Under the pieces are notes generated by a model. It ran no database searches. It was not told where the DNA came from and saw nothing but the letters and a program-made list of their open reading frames with translations. Below, in pieces: positions 1-7,855 of a DNA stretch of 23,355 bases (the first letter of the stretch is position 1; each line of letters opens with the position of its first letter). This DNA is from JAVBOP01 sp031550405. GTDB taxonomy: Bacteria; Bacteroidota; Ignavibacteria; Kapaibacteriales; UBA2268. The DNA is taken from contig JAVBOP010000106.1 of NCBI GenBank assembly GCA_031550405.1, positions 1 through 23,355 on the forward strand, given 5' to 3'. Both the position numbers and the translations under genes were made by a program.

Positions 1-95
1 TGAGCACCGCCAACTACAGCAGCGGCACATACAACTACACAATAACGATAGACGAGGCAGTTATATTTAACGACCAGTTTGTGGTTGCTAAATAG
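1..95 (+). CDS. C-terminal end of a T9SS-secreted protein (partial)
   Basis: Reading from base 3 gives 30 residues to a TAG stop at 93-95. The frame contains NYSSGTYNYTITID and ends in FNDQFVVAK. This is the usual end of a T9SS type A sorting domain: a 'L.sG.Y.Y.l..' strand, a turn, then a last strand with a closing lysine. The signal directs export across the outer membrane by the type IX system, after which it is normally removed. The rest of the protein lies outside the window, so its function cannot be told. The gene converges on gatA, and the 30-bp palindrome at 113-142 lies 18 bases past its stop. Confidence 0.7.
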   Translation, partial: STANYSSGTYNYTITIDEAVIFNDQFVVAK

Positions 96-112
96 GTTTT
101 TATTCATAATCC

Positions 113-142
113 TGTATAGCCGTTGCATGCAACGGCTATACA
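113..142. terminator. Perfect 30-bp palindrome between convergent genes
   Basis: TGTATAGCCGTTGCA is followed directly by its exact reverse complement, with no spacer. It lies between the end of a plus-strand gene (stop at 95) and the end of gatA (minus strand, 282). A two-way terminator is the simplest reading, but no long T run follows on either strand and a zero-base loop would have to open a few pairs. A binding site for a dimeric protein is the alternative. Confidence 0.5.
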
Positions 143-163
143 ATTAAATTTTAAATCATCAAC

Positions 164-260
164 ACCCCGCTGCTTCGCAGCATCCCTCTACAAGAGGGGA
201 ATTATGTAACTGCTAATATTTACACAGTGTTACATAATTCTCCATTTCGCATGACGGGGT
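164..260. repeat. MITE-like palindromic element, about 97 bp
   Basis: The ends are ACCCCG (164-169) and CGGGGT (255-260), an inverted pair. Inside is a long inverted repeat: GGGGAATTATGTAAC at 196-210 pairs with GTTACATAATTCTCC at 229-243, 15 pairs with one G-T, around an 18-base loop. Two smaller hairpins sit on the left side (GCTGC-TTC-GCAGC, and CCCTCT with AGAGGG). There is no coding capacity. The nested structure looks like a small non-autonomous repeat or REP-type element. I see no clear target-site duplication and no second copy in this window. Confidence 0.5.
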
Positions 261-269
261 AGTATTATT

Positions 270-282
270 AAAAAATATTCAT
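270..282 (+). repeat. Copy of the 13-base word AAAAAATATTCAT
   Basis: This exact copy lies at the end of gatA. Read on the gatA strand it follows the stop as TAATGAATATTTTTT, where TAA is the stop codon. Confidence 0.6.
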
Positions 283-1697
283 TATCTGGTAATTTTTTTA
301 GAGTAAGCAAACAGTTTTTCTTCTTCAAACAAGTTGGCTTGCAGCTGCATACCGATTGGCAGCCCAGCTTTTGATTTACCGAGCGGCAGGGATATTGCAG
401 GAATACCTGATAAATTCGCAGAAGTAGTAAAAAAATCAGATAGATACATAGACACAGGATCGCTGTTTTTCTCGTTTGTTTTGAAAGCTGAGGTTGATGT
501 TGTAGGTAGAAAAATGAAATCTACCTTATCAAATGCAGCTGCATAGCATTTTTTTATAAGTTGCTGCATTTGCTTAGCCTTAGCATAATATTGCAATGAC
601 GGGTTTGATAGCATAATATATGTGCCAACCAGCAAGCGCCGCTTCACTTCGTCGCCAAAGCCCTCGCCTCTGTTAAGCGAAACAATATCAATATTGTCGA
701 TATTTTTTTCAGTTCTGTGTCCCAGCCGAATGCCATCCAGACGAGAAAAATTCGAAGACGCCTCTGCCGTTGTCAATGCAACATAGGTTGGCACCCACGC
801 ATCATAACAGTCGAACTCTATTTCATGCAATTGCCCGCCGCTCTTTTGAATTTTATCCAAATACTCATAATAGACCTCCAAAACATCATGTGAACAGCAT
901 TGCAGCATCCTTTCCGGCAATATGCCTATTTTGAAATTGGAATTTGTCTGCTGTGAAGCGCTAATAGCATTAAATATATCAGTGTTAGGGGTATTGGCAG
1001 AAGTGGAATCCATGTCGTCTCTGCCACTCATTACATCCAAAAGCAAGGCTGTATCCTCAATATTATTGGCAAAAATACCAATATGGTCAAGCGACGAGGC
1101 AAAGGCTATCAAGCCATATCTCGATATTCTGCCATAAGTCGGCTTAAACCCAACTACACCACAAAACGATGCAGGCTGGCGAACGGAGCCTCCGGTATCA
1201 GAACCCAGCGCCGTATGCGCCAATCCTGCTGCAACAATAGCCGCAGAACCTCCCGAAGAGCCGCCCGGCACACAAGATGTATCTACAGGATTTTTTGCAC
1301 ATCCAAAATACGATGTCTCATTAGAAGAACCCATCGCAAACTCGTCCATATTAGCCTTGCCAATAACAATTCCGCCAGCCGCCTTGATTCGCTGCACGAC
1401 GGTTGCATCAAAAACAGGCTCATATTTTTCAAGCATTTTCGATGCGCAGGTAGTCGGCATAGAGCGTGTCGATATATTATCCTTAACGGCAACGAGCATG
1501 CCTTCAAGCGGTCCCGGGTTGCCCGCCTCGAAACGCTTATCGGCAACCGCAGCCTCATTGACGGCATTCTCATTTACCTTGATATAAGCCTGCAAGTGCT
1601 TATTCCTGTCAATTTCCTGCAAGATATTGGTCGTTTCTTCCTTGCAAGTAGCTTTATTTTCAATACGCTTCTGTCTAAATTCTAAATATGTTTTCAT
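282..1697 (-). CDS. gatA: Asp-tRNA(Asn)/Glu-tRNA(Gln) amidotransferase subunit A
   Basis: GatA is the glutaminase subunit of the GatCAB complex, which converts Glu-tRNA(Gln) and Asp-tRNA(Asn) to the amide forms in the cytoplasm. The 471-residue product has the whole amidase-signature fold. The catalytic triad is visible: Lys72 in VAVKDN, cis-Ser147 in GGSSGGSAA and the nucleophile Ser171 in DTGGSVRQPAS. The 24-residue spacing between the serines is the one known in GatA proteins. Length is slightly under the usual 480-490 residues, with no obvious gap. The ATG start leads straight into the family's N-terminal helix. gatB and gatC are not in the window. The gene is downstream of the initiator tRNA on the same strand, separated by a terminator. 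Its TAA stop is embedded in a copy of the AAAAAATATTCAT repeat. Confidence 0.96.
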   Translation of the reverse strand: MKTYLEFRQKRIENKATCKEETTNILQEIDRNKHLQAYIKVNENAVNEAAVADKRFEAGNPGPLEGMLVAVKDNISTRSMPTTCASKMLEKYEPVFDATVVQRIKAAGGIVIGKANMDEFAMGSSNETSYFGCAKNPVDTSCVPGGSSGGSAAIVAAGLAHTALGSDTGGSVRQPASFCGVVGFKPTYGRISRYGLIAFASSLDHIGIFANNIEDTALLLDVMSGRDDMDSTSANTPNTDIFNAISASQQTNSNFKIGILPERMLQCCSHDVLEVYYEYLDKIQKSGGQLHEIEFDCYDAWVPTYVALTTAEASSNFSRLDGIRLGHRTEKNIDNIDIVSLNRGEGFGDEVKRRLLVGTYIMLSNPSLQYYAKAKQMQQLIKKCYAAAFDKVDFIFLPTTSTSAFKTNEKNSDPVSMYLSDFFTTSANLSGIPAISLPLGKSKAGLPIGMQLQANLFEEEKLFAYSKKITR

Positions 1698-1778
1698 AAT
1701 ATATGTGTAGGTTCGACTGATATACTATATTATAATGTAAATATGGCGTGCTTTGGTAATGCACTAATACGCCTGCAT

Positions 1779-1820
1779 AAAAAAAACCCCTTCTATTTTG
1801 CTTTCAATATAGAAGAGGGT
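1779..1820 (-). terminator. Rho-independent terminator of tRNA-fMet
   Basis: Read on the minus strand, CCCTCTTCTAT pairs with ATAGAAGGGG (one small bulge) across a loop of about 12 bases and is followed by eight T. It begins 3 bases after the tRNA's discriminator base. Confidence 0.8.
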
Positions 1821-1822
1821 AG

Positions 1823-1895
1823 TAGCGGGGTCAGGACTTGAACCTGAAGCCTTCGGGTTATGAGCCCGACGAGCTACCAATTGCTCCACCCCGCG
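1823..1895 (-). tRNA. Initiator tRNA-fMet (CAU)
   Basis: The minus strand folds into a 73-nt cloverleaf with loop CTCATAA, anticodon CAT. Two marks identify the initiator rather than the elongator or the lysidine-Ile type. Position 1 is C and position 72 is T, so the first acceptor pair is mismatched; and the anticodon stem ends in GGG/CCC. The T arm is TCAGG-TTCAAGT-CCTGA and the discriminator base is A. CCA is not encoded. The D loop is one base shorter than in the E. coli initiator. A promoter lies just upstream and a terminator just downstream, so it is transcribed alone. Confidence 0.96.
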
Positions 1896-1908
1896 ATGTT
1901 TTGAACTA

Positions 1909-1940
1909 CAAAAATACAATTTTTTTTTGAATCAACCAAA
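1909..1940 (-). promoter_or_regulatory. Promoter for tRNA-fMet (Bacteroidota type)
   Basis: On the minus strand TATTTTTG (1916-1909) fits the -7 element TAnnTTTG, with TTTG (1940-1937) 20 bases upstream as the -33 element. Transcription should start a few bases before the tRNA 5' end at 1895. Confidence 0.75.
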
Positions 1941-1954
1941 TTTTCTTAATTTTG
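1926..1954 (+). promoter_or_regulatory. Promoter for the methyltransferase-coaX pair
   Basis: TAATTTTG (1947-1954) fits the -7 element TAnnTTTG, with TTTG (1926-1929) 17 bases upstream. The start would be near 1960, giving a leader of under 20 bases. It interleaves with the opposing tRNA promoter. Confidence 0.65.
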
Positions 1955-1977
1955 TACTCACATTTCCATTGAAACTT

Positions 1978-2712
1978 ATGCAAGAAATTGTTTATCATAC
2001 TAATTTTGAAATAGAAGATACATATTGGTGGTTCGTTGCGCGGAATCAAATCATTTATGATTTCATACAAAATCAGACCGATATAAAGCCACACGCATTC
2101 ATATTGGATGTTGGTTGCGGAACGGGCGGATTTGCTGCAAAATTGAAAAATACTTATATCCCTGTTTGCCTGGACGCTTCTGCTACGGCATTGGAATACT
2201 GCAAAAAACGCGGAATTAATTTGTTGCATAACATGTACTTGCAAGATTTTCCTAAAAATAAATATAATTTATCTGCAATAATAATGCTCGACGTTATTGA
2301 GCATATAAAGGACGCCGACAGCGTGTTGCATAGCGCCTGTGAACTGCTCCCGCCCGGCGGAACTTTGATAATAACAGTGCCTGCTTATATGTGGCTGTGG
2401 AGCAAGCATGACGAAATACACCAGCATTATCGCAGGTACACCAAAAAGCAGCTTAATCAGGCGATTAAAAATGCTGGCTTTGAAATCGAATATTCGACAT
2501 ATTTCAATTTTTTTCTGTTTTTTCCGGCGATTTTGAAGCGGTTTTTGGATAAATTGACCGGAGCTGACAAGAAAAATCAGGAACCTGTTGAAAAAATTTC
2601 ACCGTTTTTAAATAAAATATTTACCCGTATTTTCAAATTTGAAGGAAATTTTTTAGGAAGAATCAAATTCCCATTTGGAGTTTCAATTCTGGCATCAGCT
2701 AAAAAAATATAG
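1978..2712 (+). CDS. Class I SAM-dependent methyltransferase
   Basis: The frame is open from a TTG at 1927, but the ATG at 1978 gives the better start: 244 residues, placed just downstream of a good promoter. The N-terminus 'E..YWWFVARN' is the usual lead-in for a Methyltransf_11/23-type family in Bacteroidota. The SAM-binding motif I, DVGCGTGG, is at residues 44-51, the acidic end of beta-2 follows, and motif IV LDVIEHI is near residue 100, then LLPPGGTLIITVPAY. A conserved-looking HDEIHQHYRRYT stretch comes before a hydrophobic, aromatic segment (FNFFLFFPAIL) that may lie on a membrane. The substrate cannot be told; similar proteins often act on lipids, quinones or glycans. coaX follows after 27 bases and is probably co-transcribed. 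Confidence 0.85.
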   Translation: MQEIVYHTNFEIEDTYWWFVARNQIIYDFIQNQTDIKPHAFILDVGCGTGGFAAKLKNTYIPVCLDASATALEYCKKRGINLLHNMYLQDFPKNKYNLSAIIMLDVIEHIKDADSVLHSACELLPPGGTLIITVPAYMWLWSKHDEIHQHYRRYTKKQLNQAIKNAGFEIEYSTYFNFFLFFPAILKRFLDKLTGADKKNQEPVEKISPFLNKIFTRIFKFEGNFLGRIKFPFGVSILASAKKI

Positions 2713-2739
2713 TAGTTACATTTTATAAATAAATTTATT

Positions 2740-3486
2740 TTGCAAAAAAAACACGCAGCAATAGACATTGGAAACAGCCGCATAAAAGTCAAAATCAATA
2801 ATAAAATTGAATATTTTTTAGCGAGCGACATTACCAATTTATTCAATTTTTTGGTAGAAAATCAAATAAGGATGCTGGCATTTTCATCTGTAAATCAAAC
2901 AGTTAGCGATAATTTATTAAAAAAAATTAATAAATCCTCCATTAAAGCTGTCAATGCCATTGAACTTTTGGATAAACAAAGAATAATTAATTTTTCAAAT
3001 GTCAGAGGGATGGGGAGCGATAGAAAATTGGGGTTGATTGGTGCAACTTGTTTTTATACGCCTCCATTGGTTACGGTCGATTGCGGTACAGCTGTCACTA
3101 TAAATATATTAAATCACAACAATATAGCACTTGGCGGCATGATTTTTCCGGGACTTTCTACTCAAGCTAAAGCACTCAGTAAATTTACCAACCAATTGCC
3201 GCTCATCACCACATTTGACACAGCCGCTACTATTGGAAATGATACGGGATCTTCCATTCAGAGTGGAATTATCGCTTCCGTCGCTGGCGGCATCAGTTAT
3301 GCGCTTCGAAATATATCAGAGCAATTGCTTAGTAGTAACCATTTTCAGATAATTTTTACGGGTGGAGATGGTGAATTTATAATGAATACTACAAAAATCA
3401 GTCGTGTAGTTTATACTCCTAACCTTGTATTGCACGGTATCGAACAGCTAATTAAGATGTCTATAAACCCCACCATTGATTTTTGA
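2740..3486 (+). CDS. coaX: Type III pantothenate kinase
   Basis: CoaX phosphorylates pantothenate with ATP, the first step of coenzyme A synthesis. The 248-residue product is the usual length. Family motifs are present in order: DIGNS (Asp9, phosphate loop), GMGSDRKLGLIGA (residues 90-102), VDCGTAVT (Asp114), GGMIFPGLSTQAKAL, and IGNDTGSSIQSGI near the C-terminus. There is no ATG: an in-frame stop lies at 2725-2727 and the DIGNS motif begins at codon 9, so the start must be TTG at 2740 (or ATT at 2737). No Shine-Dalgarno is seen, which is normal in this phylum. It follows the methyltransferase by 27 bases and is probably served by the promoter at 1926-1954. Confidence 0.94.
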   Translation: MQKKHAAIDIGNSRIKVKINNKIEYFLASDITNLFNFLVENQIRMLAFSSVNQTVSDNLLKKINKSSIKAVNAIELLDKQRIINFSNVRGMGSDRKLGLIGATCFYTPPLVTVDCGTAVTINILNHNNIALGGMIFPGLSTQAKALSKFTNQLPLITTFDTAATIGNDTGSSIQSGIIASVAGGISYALRNISEQLLSSNHFQIIFTGGDGEFIMNTTKISRVVYTPNLVLHGIEQLIKMSINPTIDF

Positions 3487-3675
3487 CGTACTTTTGCCGT
3501 AATCGCTATTATCCTTTATATCCAGACTGTGTTCGCCTGCCTCGAGTGTCTATCGCAAACGTAAAGCGTTGATTTTGCAGAAGTTACAAGGACATGCACG
3601 TATGGCACATTGCCCTGCAATATCAGTCTGTCGCCGCCTTCACGGCATATACCAAGCATAATATAGCCATTTACC

Positions 3676-3882
3676 GTGTCCAATGGCTCTAACTTCATAT
3701 TATTCAAGAAGTTAACCTCCTTTATGACAATGCCCGAACTGTCAATATCGCCGAGCAAAACGTCGCCTTTGACTGTGCATAATAGCGCTTTCGACATCCC
3801 TAAGCGCTTAACCAGCGGCATGTATTTTCTCAATATCCGCAGCGGCGGCGAAAGCCGAACAAAAGGCATTGCCATTTATTAA
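3676..3882 (+). pseudogene. Decayed tail of a T9SS-substrate gene
   Basis: The last frame reads FDIPKRLTSGMYFLNIRSGG and ends ESRTKGIAIY-stop, which matches the end of a T9SS type A sorting domain. The expected strand before it appears in another frame (VNLLYDNARTVNIAEQN, about 3711-3761), so a frameshift seems to lie near 3780. Upstream, from the coaX stop at 3486 to about 3700, all three plus frames hold stops, and neither a start nor a signal peptide can be found. The stretch is richer in G and C than coaX and matches the secreted-protein genes. A terminator 35 bases after the stop agrees with plus-strand transcription. I infer the 3' remnant of a lost gene. The opposing 119-codon frame (3516-3875, minus) is an alternative I find weaker. 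Confidence 0.5.
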
Positions 3883-3917
3883 TTATTATTCATAAATAAT
3901 GACAATATAGTTAGAAT

Positions 3918-3947
3918 AGCGATATACAGGCATATCGCTTTTTTTTT
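3918..3947 (+). terminator. Rho-independent terminator
   Basis: AGCGATAT (3918-3925) pairs perfectly with ATATCGCT (3932-3939) over a six-base loop, followed by an unbroken run of T to 3947. It closes transcription from coaX and the remnant before the next promoter. Confidence 0.85.
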
Positions 3948-3948
3948 G

Positions 3949-3956
3949 TATATTTG
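3949..3956 (+). promoter_or_regulatory. -7 promoter element for the large T9SS gene
   Basis: TATATTTG is an exact match to TAnnTTTG, directly after the terminator and about 78 bases before the ATG at 4034. No good -33 element is visible because the upstream bases belong to the terminator. Confidence 0.5.
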
Positions 3957-4013
3957 CAATTGGTTAGTAAGCTAAATGTATGTAAAACATACTAAATAAT
4001 AGACATAATCATT

Positions 4014-4026
4014 AAAAAATATTCAT
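4014..4026 (+). repeat. Copy of the 13-base word AAAAAATATTCAT
   Basis: This exact copy lies in the leader, 7 bases before the ATG at 4034. Confidence 0.6.
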
Positions 4027-4033
4027 AATATCT

Positions 4034-7000
4034 ATGAAAACTGAAAATATATTGACTGTAATTATAATTTTAATGCTGGCGGCAGTTTTGCAGAATGCCA
4101 ATGCAACCGTAACGATATTGCGGCATGATACGTCAAATTATCCGAATATTACCACTGAATTTTTGGCTGTCGATAATTTCCAAAGGATTGTAACCAGCTT
4201 AAATGTAAATGATGTGCAAGTACTTGATAATAATCAAGTTATGCCTGTAACAGACTTTTCCGGCGCAACTGCTGCAAGTGAAAAAAATTCACTTCTAATA
4301 TCGTTCGATTTGTCGACAGGGCAGCGCACGAATAAGAAAGCGGATTTCGATTCTGCCAAAGTATGGACAAATGAGCTAATTAGCTATATTAATACCGATT
4401 TAACGGAAACGGCACTGCTTTCTTTTGACCAGATAAGCATGGTGGAGGCGAATTTTACGGAAGAGACGAACGATATTGCGAGCATGGTTTCAAACTTTAC
4501 CCAATCTTCAGCAGCAAATATATACCACAGCCTGACGTCTGCGCAGACGGGCAGCATCGAATACCTGAACAATTCGACACGAAACAGGAAATCCATAATA
4601 CTTGTTACTCAGGGATTGATTAGTTCTGACGAGGCGAATCGGGTTATTGAGCTGGCTAATAAAAATGGTATCGGCATATATATCATGTACATAAGTTACG
4701 ATATACCTGAACCTATGCAGCGAATGGCATTGCAAACGGGCGGCTATTGCATCAGCATTAGCGATATGAATAAACACAAGCTGGCAAGTTTTGTGTCGCT
4801 GGTAAGCCTTGCCGAAGGGTATGTGCCGTACAGCATAACAGCGTCAAGCTTTATTAACTGTACGGGAATACACGATATTGCGGTGAAAACCGGTTCGTAT
4901 GGAACAGGCAGTTACGTGTTGAGCATTGAGGCATCGGCTCTGTCATATTTGGAGGCGACGCCCTCATATCTTGAATTTTCTTCAGTACTGCCGGGTTCTA
5001 CATTAGACAGATCCATCAAAATCACGGCAAAGAATGCTCCAATAAAAATTAATACTTTTTCATTAACCAATCCGCATTTCTCATTTGTGAGCGGCAACGA
5101 GGTGCAGCCCAGGGTGCTTAATCCGGGCGAGGAGCTGGAGCTGGTCATACGCTTTGCACCGCTGGATTCGAGCATAGTATTTGCCGAGCTGATATTGGGG
5201 ACTGACAAGTCTGCGCCGGCATGCAGCGGCGATACCATATATATGACGGGCGGTTTTCCGAATATACCGCCAAAAACCAAGACCATAGAGATAACCAAGC
5301 CTGCATGTACCGATGTGCTTGTTATCGGCGATACAGCTGAAATAGACTGGGTTGGATTGCTGCCTAAAGATGTTATCCAGCTTGAATATAATATTGATAG
5401 ACAGCCCAAGTGGGATACTCTGGCTAAGAATGTTACAGGTTTATCGTGCAAATGGGCGGTGCCGGATGTCGAAACCGACAGCCTGCTAATCAGGGCTATA
5501 CAGCTTTGGCCCAATAACGTCGGCAAGACTTTGGACTTGAAGCATGATGGCGTTGTTACTACCGCATTTTTCAACAACGTGAATGGGGACAGAGTTATAA
5601 CCACTTGCGGCAATTTCGTATATGTCTGGAACTCATTTACGGGCGAGCTGATACATACTTTCCCCGAACTTAACGAGCCTGCAACATGGGCAAAATACAT
5701 GTATGACCCAACTACCATGACCGATAAATACATAGGCATTGCGAGCAAGAATTCCTATATCTACATCTATAATGCCGACGACTACTCGCTTGCATGGGAA
5801 TACAAGTTAGGCTCCTCTGTCAATTCAATTGAATTTAGCAAGGACGGCAAGTATGCTGTCGCTGCAAGCAATGATGGCAATGCCACCATATTTGAGATGG
5901 ACAAAGGACATAAGAAAGCCGTGTGCAAAATCAATTCGCAGGAATCGCCCTTGTGCCGGTATGCGGAATTTCATCCTACGGAGCAGTACAGGATATTGAC
6001 CATTACTCCGCGAGATGGCATTATCCGGTTTTTCGATATAGACGGCAACCTGCAGGACACGATAAATGCAAGGTCGGGCTTGGGATATGCGCAGTCGCAA
6101 TATGCCACATACAACTACAATGGCAGCCAGATTGCTTTTATCAATATAACCTTGCGGCACGCTGCTGTGATAAATACCACCACAAAGGAGATTGAATATA
6201 CCGTTGTACATATTGATACCTCCGGCAACAGCATCATCAATTTTGCCAGCTTTTTCCATGACAACACACACGACTGGCTGCTGACTTCTGGCAGCGACAA
6301 GGTAATGAAGCGGTGGAATGCCAAAACAGGGGCGCCGTCTGAAGAGCCAACCCTGTTTGCCGAGCATACATTAGCCGTCAATACAGGGATATTCAATGCC
6401 GATGGCGTGCGCGTACTAAGCGCCTCCAACGATAAGACTGCCAAAGTGTGGAACTTAGACCAGCGGGCACTGCAAATGGACAGCACATGCTATCTGCGCA
6501 TAGCCCGTGCCAAAGCGAAAACGATAGATACATTTGACTTGGGCGAGGTATTCATCGGGGAAATGGGGGTTAAGACCATTACGGACATAATAACCAACCT
6601 GTGCGATTTCAGGTACAATATCAAATTCATACGGGTGGCTGGGGATAACTATGTTGATTTCGGCATGTTGGAAGAGCTTGAATATCCTGTACCATTTCTG
6701 GCAAATCAAAAGCTGACGATGAACTTCTTTTTCCGTCCTACAGTTATTGGTTTGCGCTATGCAACGGTCGAGTTTATACTGCCTGACGATACAGTGCGTA
6801 CTGTTTTAAAAGGCACAGGCATAAGCAAAGGGCTGATGCTGCTAACGGAACTGATAAATTTTGGCAATGTATTTATTGATGATGTTAAGGATATGTCAGT
6901 GCCAGTAGCCATAAATGTATCATCCAAGAATATCAATGTTCAAAGTGTATATATAACAGGCACTAATGACACCAATTTCAGGAATTTTTTGAATACCGCA

Positions 7001-7843
7001 ACAGTGAAGCCTAACGATACGTTATATATGCCGCTTAGGTTCATACCGTTCTCCACAGGCAATAAGAATGCGGTGCTTCGAATAGAGCATGATTTTAACG
7101 ATATACCGCTGAAAACTAATTTATTTGGCACAGGCATGGATTTGACAAATGATACTGTCCATGTGTTCATAGACGACATACAGGGCGAGATGGGGCAAAC
7201 TGTCGAGCTGCCGATACAGTACGAAACCGCCACTGCATATTCCACATTCGATATGCAGCATATCTATCTGTCCCTATCGTTTAATGCTTCCATGCTCGCA
7301 CCGGTTAATGAATCGGCAGAGCTGGCGATACTTGATGACAAAATAGACAGCAATGGGCTCAGAACCATACAGCTGTCGCTGCCGTATAAGGCTGGCAAAC
7401 AAGTGATTGGAGGACTTAAATTCAGGATAGCATTGGGCAATGACAGCACTGCATCGCTTAATCTGCACAATCTGTATGCCGATGGCAGCAGCAGGGTATT
7501 TATCGATGGCAAAGATGCCATGTTCAATATGCTCAACCTGTGCGGCGCCGACGGCACGCGGCTCTTTGATGCGAACGGCTCGAAACCGCTGGCACTGTCG
7601 CAAAGCAAACCTAATCCTGCTTCGGGCTATGCGGTCATTGACTACACCCTGTCCGAGCGCGGCTATACAACGTTGCAGCTGTTCAATCAGGCAGGCGAAT
7701 TAGCAAAGGTATTGGTTGCAGAGTACATGTCTGCGGGTATTCACAGCGTACATATTGATGCTTCATTGCTACCTCCTGGCATGTATTTCTACATTCTCCG
7801 CACCCCAACGCAGAGCATCTCCCGCCCGATGCTCATAGAATAA
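4034..7843 (+). CDS. Large T9SS-secreted protein: vWA-like, choice-of-anchor-D, beta-propeller, cohesin-like
   Basis: The 1269-residue product starts with a signal peptide (about 1-24, cut after NANA). Residues 84-255 resemble a von Willebrand A domain: LLISFDLSTG, where the metal-site pattern is only partly kept, and a later SIILVTQGL strand. Residues 305-405 form a choice-of-anchor-D/ASPM-like beta sandwich (LEFSSVLPG, VIRFAPLD). Residues 417-490 form a small sandwich that presents the propeller. Residues 500-810 are a WD40-like beta-propeller, ending in clear repeats such as VLSASNDKTAKVWNLD. Further anchor-D repeats span 833-1035 (LGEVFIG, FGNVFIDD). A cohesin-like sandwich spans 1040-1165. 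The T9SS type A sorting domain, 1188-1269, opens with SKPNPASG and ends LPPGMYFYILRT. It is exported to the cell surface or medium, probably for binding; I see no enzyme motif. It is richer in G and C than its neighbours and has a relative at 9061. Confidence 0.85.
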   Translation: MKTENILTVIIILMLAAVLQNANATVTILRHDTSNYPNITTEFLAVDNFQRIVTSLNVNDVQVLDNNQVMPVTDFSGATAASEKNSLLISFDLSTGQRTNKKADFDSAKVWTNELISYINTDLTETALLSFDQISMVEANFTEETNDIASMVSNFTQSSAANIYHSLTSAQTGSIEYLNNSTRNRKSIILVTQGLISSDEANRVIELANKNGIGIYIMYISYDIPEPMQRMALQTGGYCISISDMNKHKLASFVSLVSLAEGYVPYSITASSFINCTGIHDIAVKTGSYGTGSYVLSIEASALSYLEATPSYLEFSSVLPGSTLDRSIKITAKNAPIKINTFSLTNPHFSFVSGNEVQPRVLNPGEELELVIRFAPLDSSIVFAELILGTDKSAPACSGDTIYMTGGFPNIPPKTKTIEITKPACTDVLVIGDTAEIDWVGLLPKDVIQLEYNIDRQPKWDTLAKNVTGLSCKWAVPDVETDSLLIRAIQLWPNNVGKTLDLKHDGVVTTAFFNNVNGDRVITTCGNFVYVWNSFTGELIHTFPELNEPATWAKYMYDPTTMTDKYIGIASKNSYIYIYNADDYSLAWEYKLGSSVNSIEFSKDGKYAVAASNDGNATIFEMDKGHKKAVCKINSQESPLCRYAEFHPTEQYRILTITPRDGIIRFFDIDGNLQDTINARSGLGYAQSQYATYNYNGSQIAFINITLRHAAVINTTTKEIEYTVVHIDTSGNSIINFASFFHDNTHDWLLTSGSDKVMKRWNAKTGAPSEEPTLFAEHTLAVNTGIFNADGVRVLSASNDKTAKVWNLDQRALQMDSTCYLRIARAKAKTIDTFDLGEVFIGEMGVKTITDIITNLCDFRYNIKFIRVAGDNYVDFGMLEELEYPVPFLANQKLTMNFFFRPTVIGLRYATVEFILPDDTVRTVLKGTGISKGLMLLTELINFGNVFIDDVKDMSVPVAINVSSKNINVQSVYITGTNDTNFRNFLNTATVKPNDTLYMPLRFIPFSTGNKNAVLRIEHDFNDIPLKTNLFGTGMDLTNDTVHVFIDDIQGEMGQTVELPIQYETATAYSTFDMQHIYLSLSFNASMLAPVNESAELAILDDKIDSNGLRTIQLSLPYKAGKQVIGGLKFRIALGNDSTASLNLHNLYADGSSRVFIDGKDAMFNMLNLCGADGTRLFDANGSKPLALSQSKPNPASGYAVIDYTLSERGYTTLQLFNQAGELAKVLVAEYMSAGIHSVHIDASLLPPGMYFYILRTPTQSISRPMLIE

Positions 7844-7855
7844 TGAATATTTTTT
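7843..7855 (-). repeat. Copy of the 13-base word AAAAAATATTCAT
   Basis: This exact copy is on the minus strand. Its last base is the final A of the stop codon at 7841-7843. With the following TCAT it forms the small palindrome ATGAATATTTTTTCAT. Confidence 0.6.

Noticed and set aside
164..260. CRISPR-like or riboswitch reading of the repeats near the start
   Set aside because: The repeats are inverted and nested, not direct with regular spacers. The element precedes no plus-strand gene that it could control.
1083..1685. 200-codon plus-strand frame opposite gatA
   Set aside because: It is an antisense shadow of gatA, whose catalytic triad and length are intact. The translation is Arg- and Ser-rich without any domain.
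3516..3875. 119-codon minus-strand frame behind coaX
   Set aside because: It has no promoter, ribosome site or recognisable motif. The plus strand of the same stretch ends in a T9SS sorting tail followed by a terminator, which explains it better. Kept as an alternative in the remnant entry.
4912..5748. 278-codon open frame on the minus strand
   Set aside because: It lies wholly inside the large T9SS gene, whose signal peptide, domains and sorting signal are clear. Its translation has no recognisable motif; it is a shadow caused by the GC-richer codons of the plus strand.
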